Part shown: piece after piece, positions 45,656 to 57,780 of the stretch
Position numbering within the stretch: position 1 is the first letter of the stretch
How the letters are laid out: the number at the start of each line of letters is the position of its first letter
From: Plesiocystis pacifica SIR-1
GTDB taxonomy: Bacteria; Myxococcota_A; Polyangia; Nannocystales; Nannocystaceae
Assembly: GCF_000170895.1 (NCBI RefSeq)
Contig: NZ_ABCS01000001.1
Span: 124,001-188,000 of the forward strand
DNA length: 64,000 bases
Reading direction: 5' to 3'
The notes under the pieces: generated by a model
Database searches by the model: none
Told to the model about the DNA's origin: nothing
Seen by the model: only the letters and a program-made list of their open reading frames with translations
Translations under genes and position numbers: made by a program

Positions 45656-47137
45656 ATGTGGAGTCCGGCACGGTTCGATGCGCTCACGGTGTGGGCGGAC
45701 CAGCTGCAGGCCCAGGGTGATGGCTTTGGCGAGGCCCTGGCGCTGGGGCTGACGGCGCTGCGAGCTCGGCTCGCCGGGGACCCGCGGGCGCCAGCGTTGA
45801 CCGAGGCCGAGGCCCAGGCGCGGGCGGGCACGGAGGCCGGCCCGCTCGCGGCGTGGATCGAGGGCGCGGCGAGTCGTCGGGGCGGGCGCCCGAGCCTGAG
45901 CGCGGTGTGGTGCGGCCCCTTGCTGGTCGCGCTGCGCTACGACGCGGAGAGCCGCTACGTGAAGATCGAGGACTTGATCCGCCGGGCGCTGACGAGCCGC
46001 TGCGCGGCGCACATGCGCTTGCTTCACATCCAGCCGCCCCTGGGCGCGGGGGCCAGTCGGCTGCGCCAGATCGGCGCGGCGCTGCGCGAGGCCGACGTCG
46101 TCGCGCGGCCCAAGGTGCTGATCCTCGGCCCGGCGCCCTGCGACAACGCGGTCCACCACCGCACCGCCCACGGCGTCGATCGCTGCCCCTGGCCGGAGCC
46201 CGAGGACGGGCTGTGGGCGTGCTTTTGGGGCCACGAAGCCCTGGCGCTGCCCTACCACTCGGGCACCCGCAAGGAGCGTCAGGCCTTCCTCGAGCAGCAG
46301 GCCCGGGCGGCCATGCTCCGCGCGCGCTCGGGCGGCCAGGTGAGCCCGGCCGTGTTGACCGCGCTCGCGCGTGGCCTGTTCGACCCCTCGTGGCGGATCC
46401 ACCGGCGCTCGGCTCGGCTCGCGGCGCAGGTCGGTCCCCAGGCCGCGGGCTTGTTGCCGCTCGTCGCCCTGCCCCGGGCGGCCGCGCTCACCCCGGGCCC
46501 GGAGGCTCGGCGGGCGGCGGCGGACTTCCTGGCCTCGGCCGTCTACGACGGCAGCGTGCCAGCCATCGCCGAGGCCCTGCGCGGCTACGTGGACAGCTCG
46601 GTGCTCGTGCACGGCGTGGGCAGCTACGGCCGCCCGCAGTGGTTGCGGACGAGCCTGCCCTTGCCCCTCGCCCTCGCCGGACGGACGGAGTGGGGGCCGG
46701 TGATCGAGGTGTTGATCGAGGCGGCCCAGGCCGGCGGCTACGACCAGAAGGTCCTCGACCTCAACGCGGCTTGCCACTCGGAGCTGTCCGCCCTGCCCGG
46801 CGTGGGCTGGGTGATCGCCAACCGCATCCTCAGCCGTCGGCAGGAGTCGCCGTTTCTGTCCGTCGACGGCCTCGCGGAGGTCGAGGGCATCTCGGCGCAG
46901 ACCGTCGAGGCCCTGCGTCGGCACTGCCAGGTGCAGCGCCCCAAGTCGCTGCTCGATCCGCGGACCGTCGATCCGCGGGTGCTGCCCGTGCCTCGAGCCG
47001 TCGCCGAGGCCGTCGCCGCCGCGGCGCCCTTTTGGGTGCCCAAGGACCTGCTCGAGGTCCCTGGGGTGGGGCCGGTTCGCTACGGCTTGCTGGCGCCAAT
47101 GTTCGACTGGGAGCTCGTCTGCGGACGACACGAGTAG
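45656..47137 (+). CDS. TIGR02996-type protein with helix-hairpin-helix domain
   Basis: 493 residues. The start ARFDALTVWADQLQAQGDGFGEALALGL is the TIGR02996 repeat-companion motif seen in myxobacterial and planctomycete proteins. A large middle section is not recognised, though CDNAVHHRTAHGVDRCPWPEPEDGLWACFWGHEAL has Cys and His that could bind metal. At ~375-425, LSALPGVGWVIANRILSRRQESPFLSVDGLAEVEGISAQTVEALRRH is a ComEA-type helix-hairpin-helix DNA-binding unit, and near the C-terminus LEVPGVGPV hints at another. Possibly a DNA-linked protein. GGAGGTGGA Shine-Dalgarno before the ATG. A strong terminator overlaps the stop. Confidence 0.72.
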   Translation: MWSPARFDALTVWADQLQAQGDGFGEALALGLTALRARLAGDPRAPALTEAEAQARAGTEAGPLAAWIEGAASRRGGRPSLSAVWCGPLLVALRYDAESRYVKIEDLIRRALTSRCAAHMRLLHIQPPLGAGASRLRQIGAALREADVVARPKVLILGPAPCDNAVHHRTAHGVDRCPWPEPEDGLWACFWGHEALALPYHSGTRKERQAFLEQQARAAMLRARSGGQVSPAVLTALARGLFDPSWRIHRRSARLAAQVGPQAAGLLPLVALPRAAALTPGPEARRAAADFLASAVYDGSVPAIAEALRGYVDSSVLVHGVGSYGRPQWLRTSLPLPLALAGRTEWGPVIEVLIEAAQAGGYDQKVLDLNAACHSELSALPGVGWVIANRILSRRQESPFLSVDGLAEVEGISAQTVEALRRHCQVQRPKSLLDPRTVDPRVLPVPRAVAEAVAAAAPFWVPKDLLEVPGVGPVRYGLLAPMFDWELVCGRHE

Positions 47138-47182
47138 CCGCCCGCGTCGCTGGCAGCGACGTGGGCCGGCTACTCGTGTTTG
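47128..47182 (+). terminator. long terminator hairpin overlapping the stop codon
   Basis: ACACGAGTAGCC pairs perfectly with GGCTACTCGTGT, enclosing an inner CGTCGCTG/CAGCGACG stem, then TTT. The TAG stop at 47135-47137 is inside the left arm. Confidence 0.75.
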
Positions 47183-47450
47183 CCCATCGACTCCCACACC
47201 GTCGCCAGATGCACGCATGTGTTGCCAAGTGCGACAGGCAAAATCAGGGCGTCTTTCGAGGTCCCCAAGGGCGCGGATCGGGCGAGCGCTTCGAGGGGGA
47301 GATAACGGCGTCTAGGGGGCCTCTGAGGCCGCTTTCGGCGGTTTTTGCAGATCCGTCCCAGCCTGCCCCGGTGATTCTCGCAGCCATTGAAATCATTGAC
47401 GATTCCCTCTGGTGCGCCGAGCTGGCTCGAGCTTCGCTTCCTAGACGGGC
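47183..47450. other. no gene recognised
   Basis: The 739-bp gap 47138-47876 begins with the terminator above. This stretch is slightly A+T-richer than average and holds no supported gene, repeat or RNA on either strand. Confidence 0.5.
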
Positions 47451-47609
47451 ATGGATGTCATCTCGACCATCGCAGCCGTGTCCAGCTCCATGTTCATGTT
47501 CCTTGGTGCCTGCGTCGTGATCAACGAAGAGGGCTACTCGGTCCGCGTGCCCCAAGCCTTGAGCTTCGTCTGGCGCGGCAACCGTCAGCCGACCCAGCGC
47601 TTTGGCTGA
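47451..47609 (+). CDS. possible 52-residue small membrane protein
   Basis: An ATG frame starting MDVISTIAAVSSSMFMFLGACVV, one hydrophobic segment, then a basic tail (SVRVPQALSFVWRGNRQP). There is no strong ribosome site, and the upstream bases contain no TANNNT element. The hydrophobic-then-basic layout is typical of small inner-membrane proteins, but the frame could be chance. Confidence 0.3.
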   Translation: MDVISTIAAVSSSMFMFLGACVVINEEGYSVRVPQALSFVWRGNRQPTQRFG

Positions 47610-47833
47610 GCCGTTCGAACTCGGGGTTGTCCGAAGCCAGCCCCCCGGCACCCGTGCCGGTCGCCCACGCTTCGCCGGGTCACGGACGGCCCGGGCTCGG
47701 ACGCCCTGCGGGGTCTTTGAGGGAGGCCGAAGCCTCGCGAGATCCCGGGTCGCCAGGGAGGGCGGTCCGGGGTACAGAACCACAAAACAGCCGCCAACGC
47801 GGCGATTTTGGCGGGTACGTCGGGCCCGAGTCC

Positions 47834-47861
47834 TTGACAGGGATCGCCCCCTTCGTAGTCT
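47834..47861 (+). promoter_or_regulatory. promoter TTGACA-16-TAGTCT
   Basis: A consensus -35 (47834-47839) and a -10-like TAGTCT (47856-47861) 16 bp apart, 15 bp before the Hsp70 ATG. The clearest -35/-10 pair in the window. Confidence 0.6.
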
Positions 47862-47876
47862 GCGGGGCCTCTCGTC

Positions 47877-50800
47877 ATGGCCGCGCGCAAGACACCCAAG
47901 CCCTCCGTCCCCGAACCCGTCCTCGTCGTCGATCTGGGGAGCTCGCGCTGTCGGGCCGCCCTGGTCATCGACGGCCGGCCCGAGGTGCTCGACTGGGCGG
48001 ACTTCGGCGGCACGCTCCCGACGGTGATCGGCCTCGACGGCGAGCGCCTGGTGTTCGGCGACGCGGCGCGCCGCCTGGCGATCACCGAGCCGCGCGCGCA
48101 GGTGTTCGCCGCGCCGCGCATGGCCGGGACGCGCTGCGAGCTCGCCGAGGTCAGCGACGACTTGCACCGGGGTGTTCCGGTGGTCCGCGGACCGGGCGGC
48201 GATCTGCATTACGTATTGTCCGGGGAGCGTTGGCCGATCCCGCGCCTGCTCGCGGTCTTGCTCGCGACCATGCTCGCCAAGGTCAGCCACGAGCGCGGGC
48301 TGAGCGTCGAGCGCACTTTGGTCTCGGTGCCGCCTGGGTCCAGCGACGCGCGGCGCCGGGCCATCACCCACGCCCTGGAGATCGCCGGGTTGCCCGGGGT
48401 CGAGCTCGTCCACGGGACCAGCGCGGCGGCCCTTGGGTGGTGGACCCTCGAGCGCGAGGGGCAGGGCGCGCTGGGTATGGCGGACCTGGCCGAGACCCTG
48501 GCGAGCATGCTCCCGGAGGCGGAAGCTCCGGACGAGGCGGACGCGAAGGAGTCGGAAGGCGAAGAATCTGGAGAGTCCGAGTCCGAGGAGGCTTCGGAGG
48601 ATGGCGAGGTCGAGTCCGGGGGGGAGGACGCCGAGGCCGAGGCCCCCGAGGAGGACGAGCCCGCGCCGACGGAGCAGCTCGTGGCCATCCTCGACCTCGG
48701 CGCGGGCAGCTTCGACGCCGCCCTCGCCCGCCTGAGCCCCGAAGGCGTCGAGATCCTCGCGTCGCGCAGCGAGCTCGAGGTCGGCGGAGAGGAGCTCGAC
48801 GAGCGCGTCGTCGAGTGGCTCCTGGGCGTGTTCGAGGACGCCAACGAGATTGACCTGTCCGGGGACCCGACGGTCCGGGCGCGCATGCGCGACGTGGCCG
48901 AGAAGGCCAAGATCGCCCTGACCGACGAGGACGCCTACGACATCAACCTGCCCTACCTGTTCGCCGACGCGAGCGGCCCCAAGCACCTCGCCGTGACCCT
49001 CGAGCGGGACACCTTCGAGCGGCTGATCCGCGACCAGGTCGAGGCCGTCGGGGAGCTGGCCGCGAGCGTGCTCGCCGACGCGGGCGAGGAGGCGGACCGC
49101 CTCGACGCGCTGGTGATGGTCGGCGGGACCAGCCGGGTGCCGGTGATTCAAGACCACCTCGAGGCGCGCTTTGGTCGGGTGCCCGAGACCGAGCTGGGCA
49201 ACCCCGGCCTCGACGACGACTTCATCGCGCGCGGGCTGGCCCTCGAGGCCCACCGCCGGGGTCAGCGGCGGCCCAAGCTCGCCCTCGTCGAGGTCGCCAG
49301 CCACGACCTGTGGCTGCGCCGGCTGGACCTCGACGGCGCCCCGATGGACGCCTACGCCCCGCGCCGGCTCGTCGAGCAGGGCGCGGCCTTGCCCGTGCGC
49401 CGGTCTCTTGATCTGACCGACTCGATCCGCAGCGCGGGCGGGGTGCTCCGCTTCTCCCTCGCGCAGGGGGAGGCCCAGGCCGACACGGCGATGCACCTGC
49501 GCCTGGAGGCGGGGGAGGCCCGCCGGGTCGAGCTCTACCTCGAGGTCGACGCCAGCGGCCGGATCCACGCCCGGACCGGCGCCGAGCCGCGCCTGCGTCG
49601 GCTGTGGCGCGTGGGTTTGAGCGAGCGGGCGGTGCTCCGCTACCGCCGCGAGGCTCGAGACCGGGCCCTCGAGGCGGCCGAGCGCGAGCGCAGCGTCGCC
49701 CTCGTCGGGCAGGTCCGCGAGCGGCTGCGGCTGGTCGAAGCCTGGACGAGCGACCCCAAGAGCGGCGTCGACGACCTGCTCAAGACCAGCCTGGAGCAGT
49801 GGGCGCGGGAGGCCAACGCCGCCCTCGAGCGGGGGACCGCCGAGCTCGCCCACGCCGCCCTGGAGGCCTTCATGAGCCTCGAGGAGGCCCTGCCGGCGGC
49901 GCTGCGCGAGCTCGTGCCGAGCGCGGCGGGTCTCGTCGGTGAGGACGAGCCGGACGAGGACGGCGAGGAAGGGGAGGGCGCGGTCGAGGAGGCCGCGGAA
50001 GAGCCCCTGGGCGAGGTCGCGGACGACTACGGCGAGGACGACCTGGTCCCGCGTCTGGAGCTCGAGGGCGAGTCGGAGGACGAGGACGAGGACGACGACG
50101 AGCCTGAAGAGGAGGCCGAGGTCGCAAAGGAGGCTGAATCAGTCGAGGACGAGGACGAGCCTGAAGAGGAGGCCGAGGTCGCAAAGGAGGCTGAATCAGT
50201 CGAGGACGACGACGAGCCTGAAGAGGAGGCCGAGGTCGCAAAGGAGGCTGAATCTGTCGAGGCGGAGCCTGAAGAGGAGGCGGAGCCAGTCGAGGAGGCG
50301 GAGCCAGTCGAGGAGGCCGAGCCCGCGGAAGAGGCGGAGCCAGTCGAGGAGGCGGAGGCTGCCGAGGAGGCTGAATCTGTCGAGGAGGTGGAGGCTGCCG
50401 AGGAGGTAGAGGCTGCCGAGGAAGCTGAGGAGGCTGAATCTGTCGAGGAGGCGGAGCCAGTCGAGGAGGCCGAGCCTGCAGGAGACGTGGAAGAGCCCGA
50501 GCCGGCGGTGGACGTCGAGCCGGCGCCGTCGTCGGAGCCCGGGGCACCCTCCGAGCAACCTCTCCCGCGCCCCGACGCCGGCATGGCCACGGAGGTCGAG
50601 CTGTTCGACGCCGGCCCCCAGGACGAGCCCGCGAGCGAGCGCGAGCAGCATCCCGAGCACGAGTCCGAGCTCACCGAGCACAGCTTTGGCGGGGAGGAGA
50701 CCGAGTTCGAGGCTTCGCCCGAGCCTGCTCCGGAGGCTGAGTCGAGCCCCGAGCCTGCCGCGGAGCCCGAAGCAGCCCCACAGACCGCTTTGGAAGCTGA

Positions 50801-51047
50801 GACTGCAGCAGAGCCCGAGGCGACTCCGGATCCCGAGCCGAGCCCGGCAGAGCCCGATGCCGCGGAAGAGCCCGAGGCCGCGGCAGAGCCCGATGCTGCG
50901 GCAGATCCCGAGGCCGCGGCGGAGCCCGAGGTCGCGCCAGAGGAGCTCGTGACCCAGGAGTCACCCCCTCCCGAGGCGCCTGCGCCGACCGCGGAGAGCC
51001 CGGAGACCGGCGTCGGGTCCGAGCAAGCGCTCGTCGACGACGATTGA
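47877..51047 (+). CDS. divergent Hsp70 (DnaK-like) protein with acidic insert and acidic repeat tail
   Basis: 1056 residues. Hsp70 ATPase motifs are present: phosphate-1 VVDLGSSRCRAALV (~16), connect-1 SVPPGSSDARRRAITHALEIAGLPGVELVHGTSAAALG, phosphate-2 VAILDLGAGSFDAAL (~270) and the adenosine motif ALVMVGGTSRVPVIQDHL (~412). An acidic insert of ~45 residues (~216-262) splits connect-1 from phosphate-2. A short beta region and helical bundle follow to ~683. The last ~370 residues are Glu/Ala/Val/Pro-rich and include a 19-residue unit (DEPEEEAEVAKEAESVE plus two acids) three times in tandem. The lid and EEVD-like end are absent. It is probably a specialised chaperone or polymer-forming protein. 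Upstream of parC and parE. Confidence 0.8.
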   Translation: MAARKTPKPSVPEPVLVVDLGSSRCRAALVIDGRPEVLDWADFGGTLPTVIGLDGERLVFGDAARRLAITEPRAQVFAAPRMAGTRCELAEVSDDLHRGVPVVRGPGGDLHYVLSGERWPIPRLLAVLLATMLAKVSHERGLSVERTLVSVPPGSSDARRRAITHALEIAGLPGVELVHGTSAAALGWWTLEREGQGALGMADLAETLASMLPEAEAPDEADAKESEGEESGESESEEASEDGEVESGGEDAEAEAPEEDEPAPTEQLVAILDLGAGSFDAALARLSPEGVEILASRSELEVGGEELDERVVEWLLGVFEDANEIDLSGDPTVRARMRDVAEKAKIALTDEDAYDINLPYLFADASGPKHLAVTLERDTFERLIRDQVEAVGELAASVLADAGEEADRLDALVMVGGTSRVPVIQDHLEARFGRVPETELGNPGLDDDFIARGLALEAHRRGQRRPKLALVEVASHDLWLRRLDLDGAPMDAYAPRRLVEQGAALPVRRSLDLTDSIRSAGGVLRFSLAQGEAQADTAMHLRLEAGEARRVELYLEVDASGRIHARTGAEPRLRRLWRVGLSERAVLRYRREARDRALEAAERERSVALVGQVRERLRLVEAWTSDPKSGVDDLLKTSLEQWAREANAALERGTAELAHAALEAFMSLEEALPAALRELVPSAAGLVGEDEPDEDGEEGEGAVEEAAEEPLGEVADDYGEDDLVPRLELEGESEDEDEDDDEPEEEAEVAKEAESVEDEDEPEEEAEVAKEAESVEDDDEPEEEAEVAKEAESVEAEPEEEAEPVEEAEPVEEAEPAEEAEPVEEAEAAEEAESVEEVEAAEEVEAAEEAEEAESVEEAEPVEEAEPAGDVEEPEPAVDVEPAPSSEPGAPSEQPLPRPDAGMATEVELFDAGPQDEPASEREQHPEHESELTEHSFGGEETEFEASPEPAPEAESSPEPAAEPEAAPQTALEAETAAEPEATPDPEPSPAEPDAAEEPEAAAEPDAAADPEAAAEPEVAPEELVTQESPPPEAPAPTAESPETGVGSEQALVDDD
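50097..50267 (+). repeat. 57-bp tandem repeat, three copies, inside the Hsp70-like tail
   Basis: Units begin at 50097, 50154 and 50211 with GACGAGCCTGAAGAGGAGGC. They are almost identical in DNA as well as protein, so the expansion is recent. Shorter Glu-Pro-Val-Glu-Glu repeats follow to ~50480. Confidence 0.8.
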
Positions 51048-51119
51048 GCGTCCAGGGCCCGCTCCGCTGGCTCCACGGCCCCAGGCGTGGGTCCCGCGGG
51101 CGTGGCATTCACTGAAAGT

Positions 51120-51147
51120 TTGACGCGGATCGGCCAGTGTGTACCCT
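51120..51147 (+). promoter_or_regulatory. possible promoter TTGACG-16-TACCCT before parC
   Basis: -35-like TTGACG and a weaker TACCCT 16 bp further, 58 bp before the parC ATG, in a locally A+T-rich patch. Confidence 0.35.
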
Positions 51148-51204
51148 GGCCGTCAAATTTCGCCATTTTTGGCCAACTTCCCGGAATCAAAGCGCTTTCC
51201 GCAG

Positions 51205-53703
<2,499 letters not shown>

Positions 53704-53729
53704 TTCACTGAGGGCGCTGGAGGTTTTCA

Positions 53730-55664
53730 ATGGCCAAGAAGAAGAGCACGACGGCGAAGGGCAAGAGCTACGGCGCGGAGTCAATCCAGCTGCTGCAGAA
53801 CATCGACCACGTCCGCGCCCGCCCGGGCATGTACATCGGCGGGGTCAACAAGGAGGGCCTGCACCACATCGTGTGGGAGATCCTCGACAACTCCGTCGAC
53901 GAGGTCATCAACGGCCACGCCAGCCAGATCAAGGTGACCCTCGAGGCCGACCGCCGGGGGATCACCATCTCCGACGACGGCCGCGGCATCCCCGTGGACA
54001 AGCACCCCGAGCTCAAGGTCCCCGCCGTGGTCGCGGTGTTCACCCAGCTCGGCGCGGGCGGCAAGTTCGACGGCGAGAGCTACAAGCACTCGGGCGGCCT
54101 GCACGGCGTGGGCGCGGCGGTGGCCAACGCCCTCGCCGAGCGCCTCGAGGTCCGGGTCAAGCGCGACGGCAAGCTGCACGAGGTCATCTTCAACCGCGGC
54201 GTGCAAGAGGGCCGGATGAGCCGCCGGGGCAAGGTCCGCGGCACGGGCACGGAGGTGTTCCTGCGCCCCGACCCGGAGATGTTCGGGCAAAAGGCGACCC
54301 TCGACCCGGACGTCCTGCGCGGGCGCATCGAGGCCAAGAGCTACCTGCACAAGGGGCTCAAGATCACCTTCACCGACGAGTCCACGGGCAAGTCGGAGGT
54401 CTTTCACCACGCCGACGGCATCGCCGAGTACCTCGACAAGCTGATCGCCGTGCGCGGCAAGGCGGCCGTGCACAAGGGCCGCTTTTATCTCGAGCGCAGC
54501 GAGGAGCCCAAGCTCGAGGTCGCGCTGGCCTGGACCGAAGCCACGGAGAGCCTGGTGGCGTCCTACGTCAACGGCGTGCCCACGCCCGACGGCGGGACCC
54601 ACGAAAAGGGCCTGCGCAACGCCCTGGGCAAGGCCATCCGCGCCTACATCGACGCCCACAAGCTCGCGCCCAAGGGGGTCAGCATCGCCCTCGAGGACAT
54701 CCGCGAGGGCCTCATCGCGCTGCTGAGCACCTACGTGCTCGAGCCCCAGTTCCAGAGCCAGACCAAGAACCGGCTCAACAACCCCGAGGTCGCCACCCAG
54801 GTCGAGGGCGCCATCGCCCCGGTGCTCGAGCAGTGGCTGCACGAGAACCGCAGCATCGGCGACGCCATCGTCGCGCGCATCGTGCTCGCGGCCCGGGCCC
54901 GCGCCGCCTCCCGGGCCGCGGCCAACTCGGTCTCGCGCAAGAACGCCGGCCAGGTCAGCAAGATCGGGCTGCCCGGCAAGCTGGCCGACTGCGCCAACAA
55001 CAACCCCGCCAAGTGCGAGCTGTTCATCGTCGAGGGCGACTCCGCCGGCGGCTCGGCCAAGATGGGCCGCAACCGCAACACCCAGGCCATCCTGCCCCTG
55101 CGCGGCAAGGTGCTCAACGCGGCCCAGGCCAGCGTCGCCCGGGTGATGAAGAACGAGGAGCTCGGCAACATCGTCAAGGCCCTCGGCTGCGGCATCGGCA
55201 AGGACTTCAACATCGAGGGCCTGCGCTACCACCGGGTCATCCTGCTGATGGACGCGGACTCCGACGGCCACCACATCGCCACCTTGCTGCTGACCTTCTT
55301 CTACAAGTACATGCCCGAGCTCATCCGCAAGGGCCACGTGTACCTGGCCCAGCCGCCGCTGTTCCGCGTCGACGTGGGCAAGGAGACCCACTGGGCGGCG
55401 GACGACGCTCACCTGCAGCGGATCCTGGCCGGCATCAAGCGGGGCAAGCCCGAGATCCAGCGCTTCAAGGGTCTGGGCGAGATGATGCCCAAGACGCTGC
55501 GGGATACGACCTTGGATCCGAAGAAGCGGCAGCTGATTCGGGTGGGCATCGAGGACGAGCTGGCGACGGATCGGGTCATCCACGACCTGATGGGCAAGGA
55601 CGCGTCGATGCGTTACCAGTTCATCATGGAGCGTGCGGCCGACGCGGACGAGCTCGATATCTGA
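53730..55664 (+). CDS. parE: DNA topoisomerase IV subunit B
   Basis: 644 residues, the length of ParE rather than the longer gram-negative GyrB. GHKL ATPase motifs are DNSVDE, DDGRGIPVDKH and GGLHGVGAAVANAL; the transducer lysine region is QTKNRLNN. The TOPRIM metal site is FIVEGDSAGGSAKMGRNRNTQAILPLRGK with DADSDGHHIATLLLTF, and the C-terminus is FKGLGEMMPKTL. All catalytic residues are present. GGAGG Shine-Dalgarno eight bases before the ATG. Partner of the upstream A subunit. The TGA stop lies within the left arm of the terminator. Confidence 0.94.
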   Translation: MAKKKSTTAKGKSYGAESIQLLQNIDHVRARPGMYIGGVNKEGLHHIVWEILDNSVDEVINGHASQIKVTLEADRRGITISDDGRGIPVDKHPELKVPAVVAVFTQLGAGGKFDGESYKHSGGLHGVGAAVANALAERLEVRVKRDGKLHEVIFNRGVQEGRMSRRGKVRGTGTEVFLRPDPEMFGQKATLDPDVLRGRIEAKSYLHKGLKITFTDESTGKSEVFHHADGIAEYLDKLIAVRGKAAVHKGRFYLERSEEPKLEVALAWTEATESLVASYVNGVPTPDGGTHEKGLRNALGKAIRAYIDAHKLAPKGVSIALEDIREGLIALLSTYVLEPQFQSQTKNRLNNPEVATQVEGAIAPVLEQWLHENRSIGDAIVARIVLAARARAASRAAANSVSRKNAGQVSKIGLPGKLADCANNNPAKCELFIVEGDSAGGSAKMGRNRNTQAILPLRGKVLNAAQASVARVMKNEELGNIVKALGCGIGKDFNIEGLRYHRVILLMDADSDGHHIATLLLTFFYKYMPELIRKGHVYLAQPPLFRVDVGKETHWAADDAHLQRILAGIKRGKPEIQRFKGLGEMMPKTLRDTTLDPKKRQLIRVGIEDELATDRVIHDLMGKDASMRYQFIMERAADADELDI

Positions 55665-55700
55665 TTGAAAGCCCGCGGCTTGGCCGCGGGGTTTCAATCA
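55662..55700 (+). terminator. terminator hairpin after parE
   Basis: TGATTGAAA plus CCCGCGGC pairs with GCCGCGGG plus TTTCAATCA (18 pairs, one mismatch) around a TTG loop. It starts at the stop codon itself. Beyond it, at 55796-55840, GTTGGTTTGGCGG.GGCCG occurs twice in direct repeat. Confidence 0.8.
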
Positions 55701-55845
55701 GATTGCTATCTTTGATGGAGGGGGGCGCGCGCCTCTCCCTCGGGCCGGGCGGACCCGTCCCGAGCCTCCCTCCCCTTGCCCGACCCTGGCGGGTCGTTGG
55801 TTTGGCGGGGCCGTGATGGTTGTTGGTTTGGCGGAGGCCGGCAGA

Positions 55846-57582
55846 TCAGGGAATCTGCGGGACCTCGGAGATGACCTCGAGGTTGAGCCCGCCGGGGTAC
55901 ATGTAGGCCGTCGCGTGGCCGTAGCCCATGACCTGCACGCCGACCTCGGCGGGATCGCTGCCCTCGGCGGCCTGGGTCTCGAGCACGTGGGCGCCGTCGT
56001 TGCCGGGGCCGAGGGGCTCGCGGACGACGACCCAGTTCGTCCCGGGGATGGGCTCTTCCGGGGCGGTCAGCGGCCCGCCGTCGAGGCCCGCGACGGTGCC
56101 CGCGGGCATGATGATGTCGGCGTAGCTCGAGATGTAGTCGACGGGCGCGAGGAAGATGTACTTGCTGCGGAACTGGGGCACGGCGACGGCGAGGCTGAAG
56201 GCCGGATCGCCGGAGGTCGGGACCTCGCTGGGCGTGTGCACCTGGCCGCCCCGGCCGAACATGCCGATGGCGAAGGACTCGCTGCCCGTGACCTCGAAGC
56301 TGGCGTTGGTCTCGAACTGGACGACCTGACCGGACTCGAGGCTGTCGGGGGCGCCGGCCGGCTTGTCGCCGACGTAGGTCAGCGCGGTGCCGTCGAAGTT
56401 GCCGTAAAAGCGCACGAAGTGGCCGATGTTCTCGCCCTTGGCCGAGGTCGGCGGGGCGATGACGTAGTGGGCCCCGAGCACCTCGGCGGGCAGGATGGTC
56501 TCCTCGAGGTGGTCGGCGTAGCCCTGGCCCGCGACCTCGGGGCTGGGGACGGTGGTCAGCCCGACGACGCCGATGACCTGGATGGGCTTGTCGGCCGTGA
56601 CCAGGCTGCCGCTCAGGTCGCTGTGCGCGTCGCCCCACCACATGCCGGGCTGGCCGAGGAGCTGGACCACGTCGCCCGCGTCCATGGCGAACTCGGCCAC
56701 GCCGCCCATGGGGATCGCGCTCACCCCGGGCCCGGCGATGACCTGGGCGCCGTCGTTGAGCTGCACGGTCACGGTGGTGCCGTCCTCGGTCGCGGTGATC
56801 GCCACGCTGCTCGGCACGTCGTCGTAGCCCCCGACGGTCCCGCGCGTAGACGCCTGGGTGAACACCCGGTAGTTCTCGGTCATCGCGGCGCTGGGGATGA
56901 GCAGGGCGGCGTCGTTGCTGACCGACAGGCAGCTCGAGCCCAGGCCGATGTCCTGGACCACGGAGCAGTCGGCGACGTCGTCTTCGTATTGCAGCGGGTT
57001 GAACTGCCAGACCGTCACGGGCACGGAGGCGCTCAGGCGGTAGGCGCCCCCGTCGACGCGCGCGGACTCGCTGGGCCGCGGCCCGGTGGTGTCGGCGGCG
57101 AAGTCGGGGCCCTTGAGCTCGGCGATCCAGGGCAGGGCGATGGTCTCGAGGCCGCCGGGGGGGACCGTGGCCATGGCGAGCACCTCGCCCTCGCGCTCGA
57201 CGGTGATCTCGGCCTCGGTGCCGCTCGCGTTGGCGACCACGGCGGCGAAGTCGAAGTTGCTGTAGACCGGGTTGTAGGTGACCGTGGGCCAGAACTCGCA
57301 GCCGACGTAGGTCTTGTTGAGGGCCGCCGCGGCGCAGGTCTGGGGATCGGTGCTGCCCCCGTCGCCGCCGCCGCTGGTCGTCCCGGGGCCCATGTCGAGC
57401 ACCCCCGCGGTGCCGCTGCCGTCCTCCCCGGTCGAGCCGTCGTCGTCTTCCGTCGAGAAGCTGGTGACGGCCGTGCCCGCCTCGTCGTCGCCCCCCGAGC
57501 GCGCGTCCGAGCAGGCGAGGGCGAGGCAGGCGAGGGCGGGGGTTCCCAAGGCTCGACAGCGACGCGACCGGCTCGAACTCAT
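55846..57582 (-). CDS. IgGFc-binding-type surface lipoprotein
   Basis: 578 residues. The signal peptide has lipobox CLALAC near 24, then an acidic Gly/Thr/Ser linker (~30-80). The main domain resembles the IgGFc-binding N-terminal domain widespread in myxobacterial surface proteins: YNPVYSNFDFAAVVANAS, VTVWQFNPLQYEDDVADCS, DAALLIPSAAMTENYRVFTQASTRG, DKPIQVIGVVGLTTVPSP and PEVLGAHYVIAPPTS. The real bacterial ligand of this fold is unknown; binding of an extracellular polymer or host protein is only a guess. Secreted and anchored. Divergent from the Vgb-like lipoprotein across ~200 bp. Confidence 0.78.
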   Translation of the reverse strand: MSSSRSRRCRALGTPALACLALACSDARSGGDDEAGTAVTSFSTEDDDGSTGEDGSGTAGVLDMGPGTTSGGGDGGSTDPQTCAAAALNKTYVGCEFWPTVTYNPVYSNFDFAAVVANASGTEAEITVEREGEVLAMATVPPGGLETIALPWIAELKGPDFAADTTGPRPSESARVDGGAYRLSASVPVTVWQFNPLQYEDDVADCSVVQDIGLGSSCLSVSNDAALLIPSAAMTENYRVFTQASTRGTVGGYDDVPSSVAITATEDGTTVTVQLNDGAQVIAGPGVSAIPMGGVAEFAMDAGDVVQLLGQPGMWWGDAHSDLSGSLVTADKPIQVIGVVGLTTVPSPEVAGQGYADHLEETILPAEVLGAHYVIAPPTSAKGENIGHFVRFYGNFDGTALTYVGDKPAGAPDSLESGQVVQFETNASFEVTGSESFAIGMFGRGGQVHTPSEVPTSGDPAFSLAVAVPQFRSKYIFLAPVDYISSYADIIMPAGTVAGLDGGPLTAPEEPIPGTNWVVVREPLGPGNDGAHVLETQAAEGSDPAEVGVQVMGYGHATAYMYPGGLNLEVISEVPQIP

Positions 57583-57780
57583 CGAAGCATGGTCGGCACG
57601 CCGTCGAGGGGCCAATGATCAGGATTGTTCAAATCGATGGCGAGAATGGAGCGGCGCTCCGAGCCTCTCCACGCCGCTGCGCGTCGCCATGACTTTGATT
57701 GATTTTGGCCATCTTCGCGGTCCGTGCGCTCCCTAAGCTCATCAGGCTGCGGGGATTGTGTGATGAAGCGAGGTGAAAAA

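Noticed and set aside
50097-50267. Regularly spaced 57-bp repeats as a CRISPR array
   Set aside because: They are in-frame acidic protein repeats inside the Hsp70-like gene with no unique spacers.
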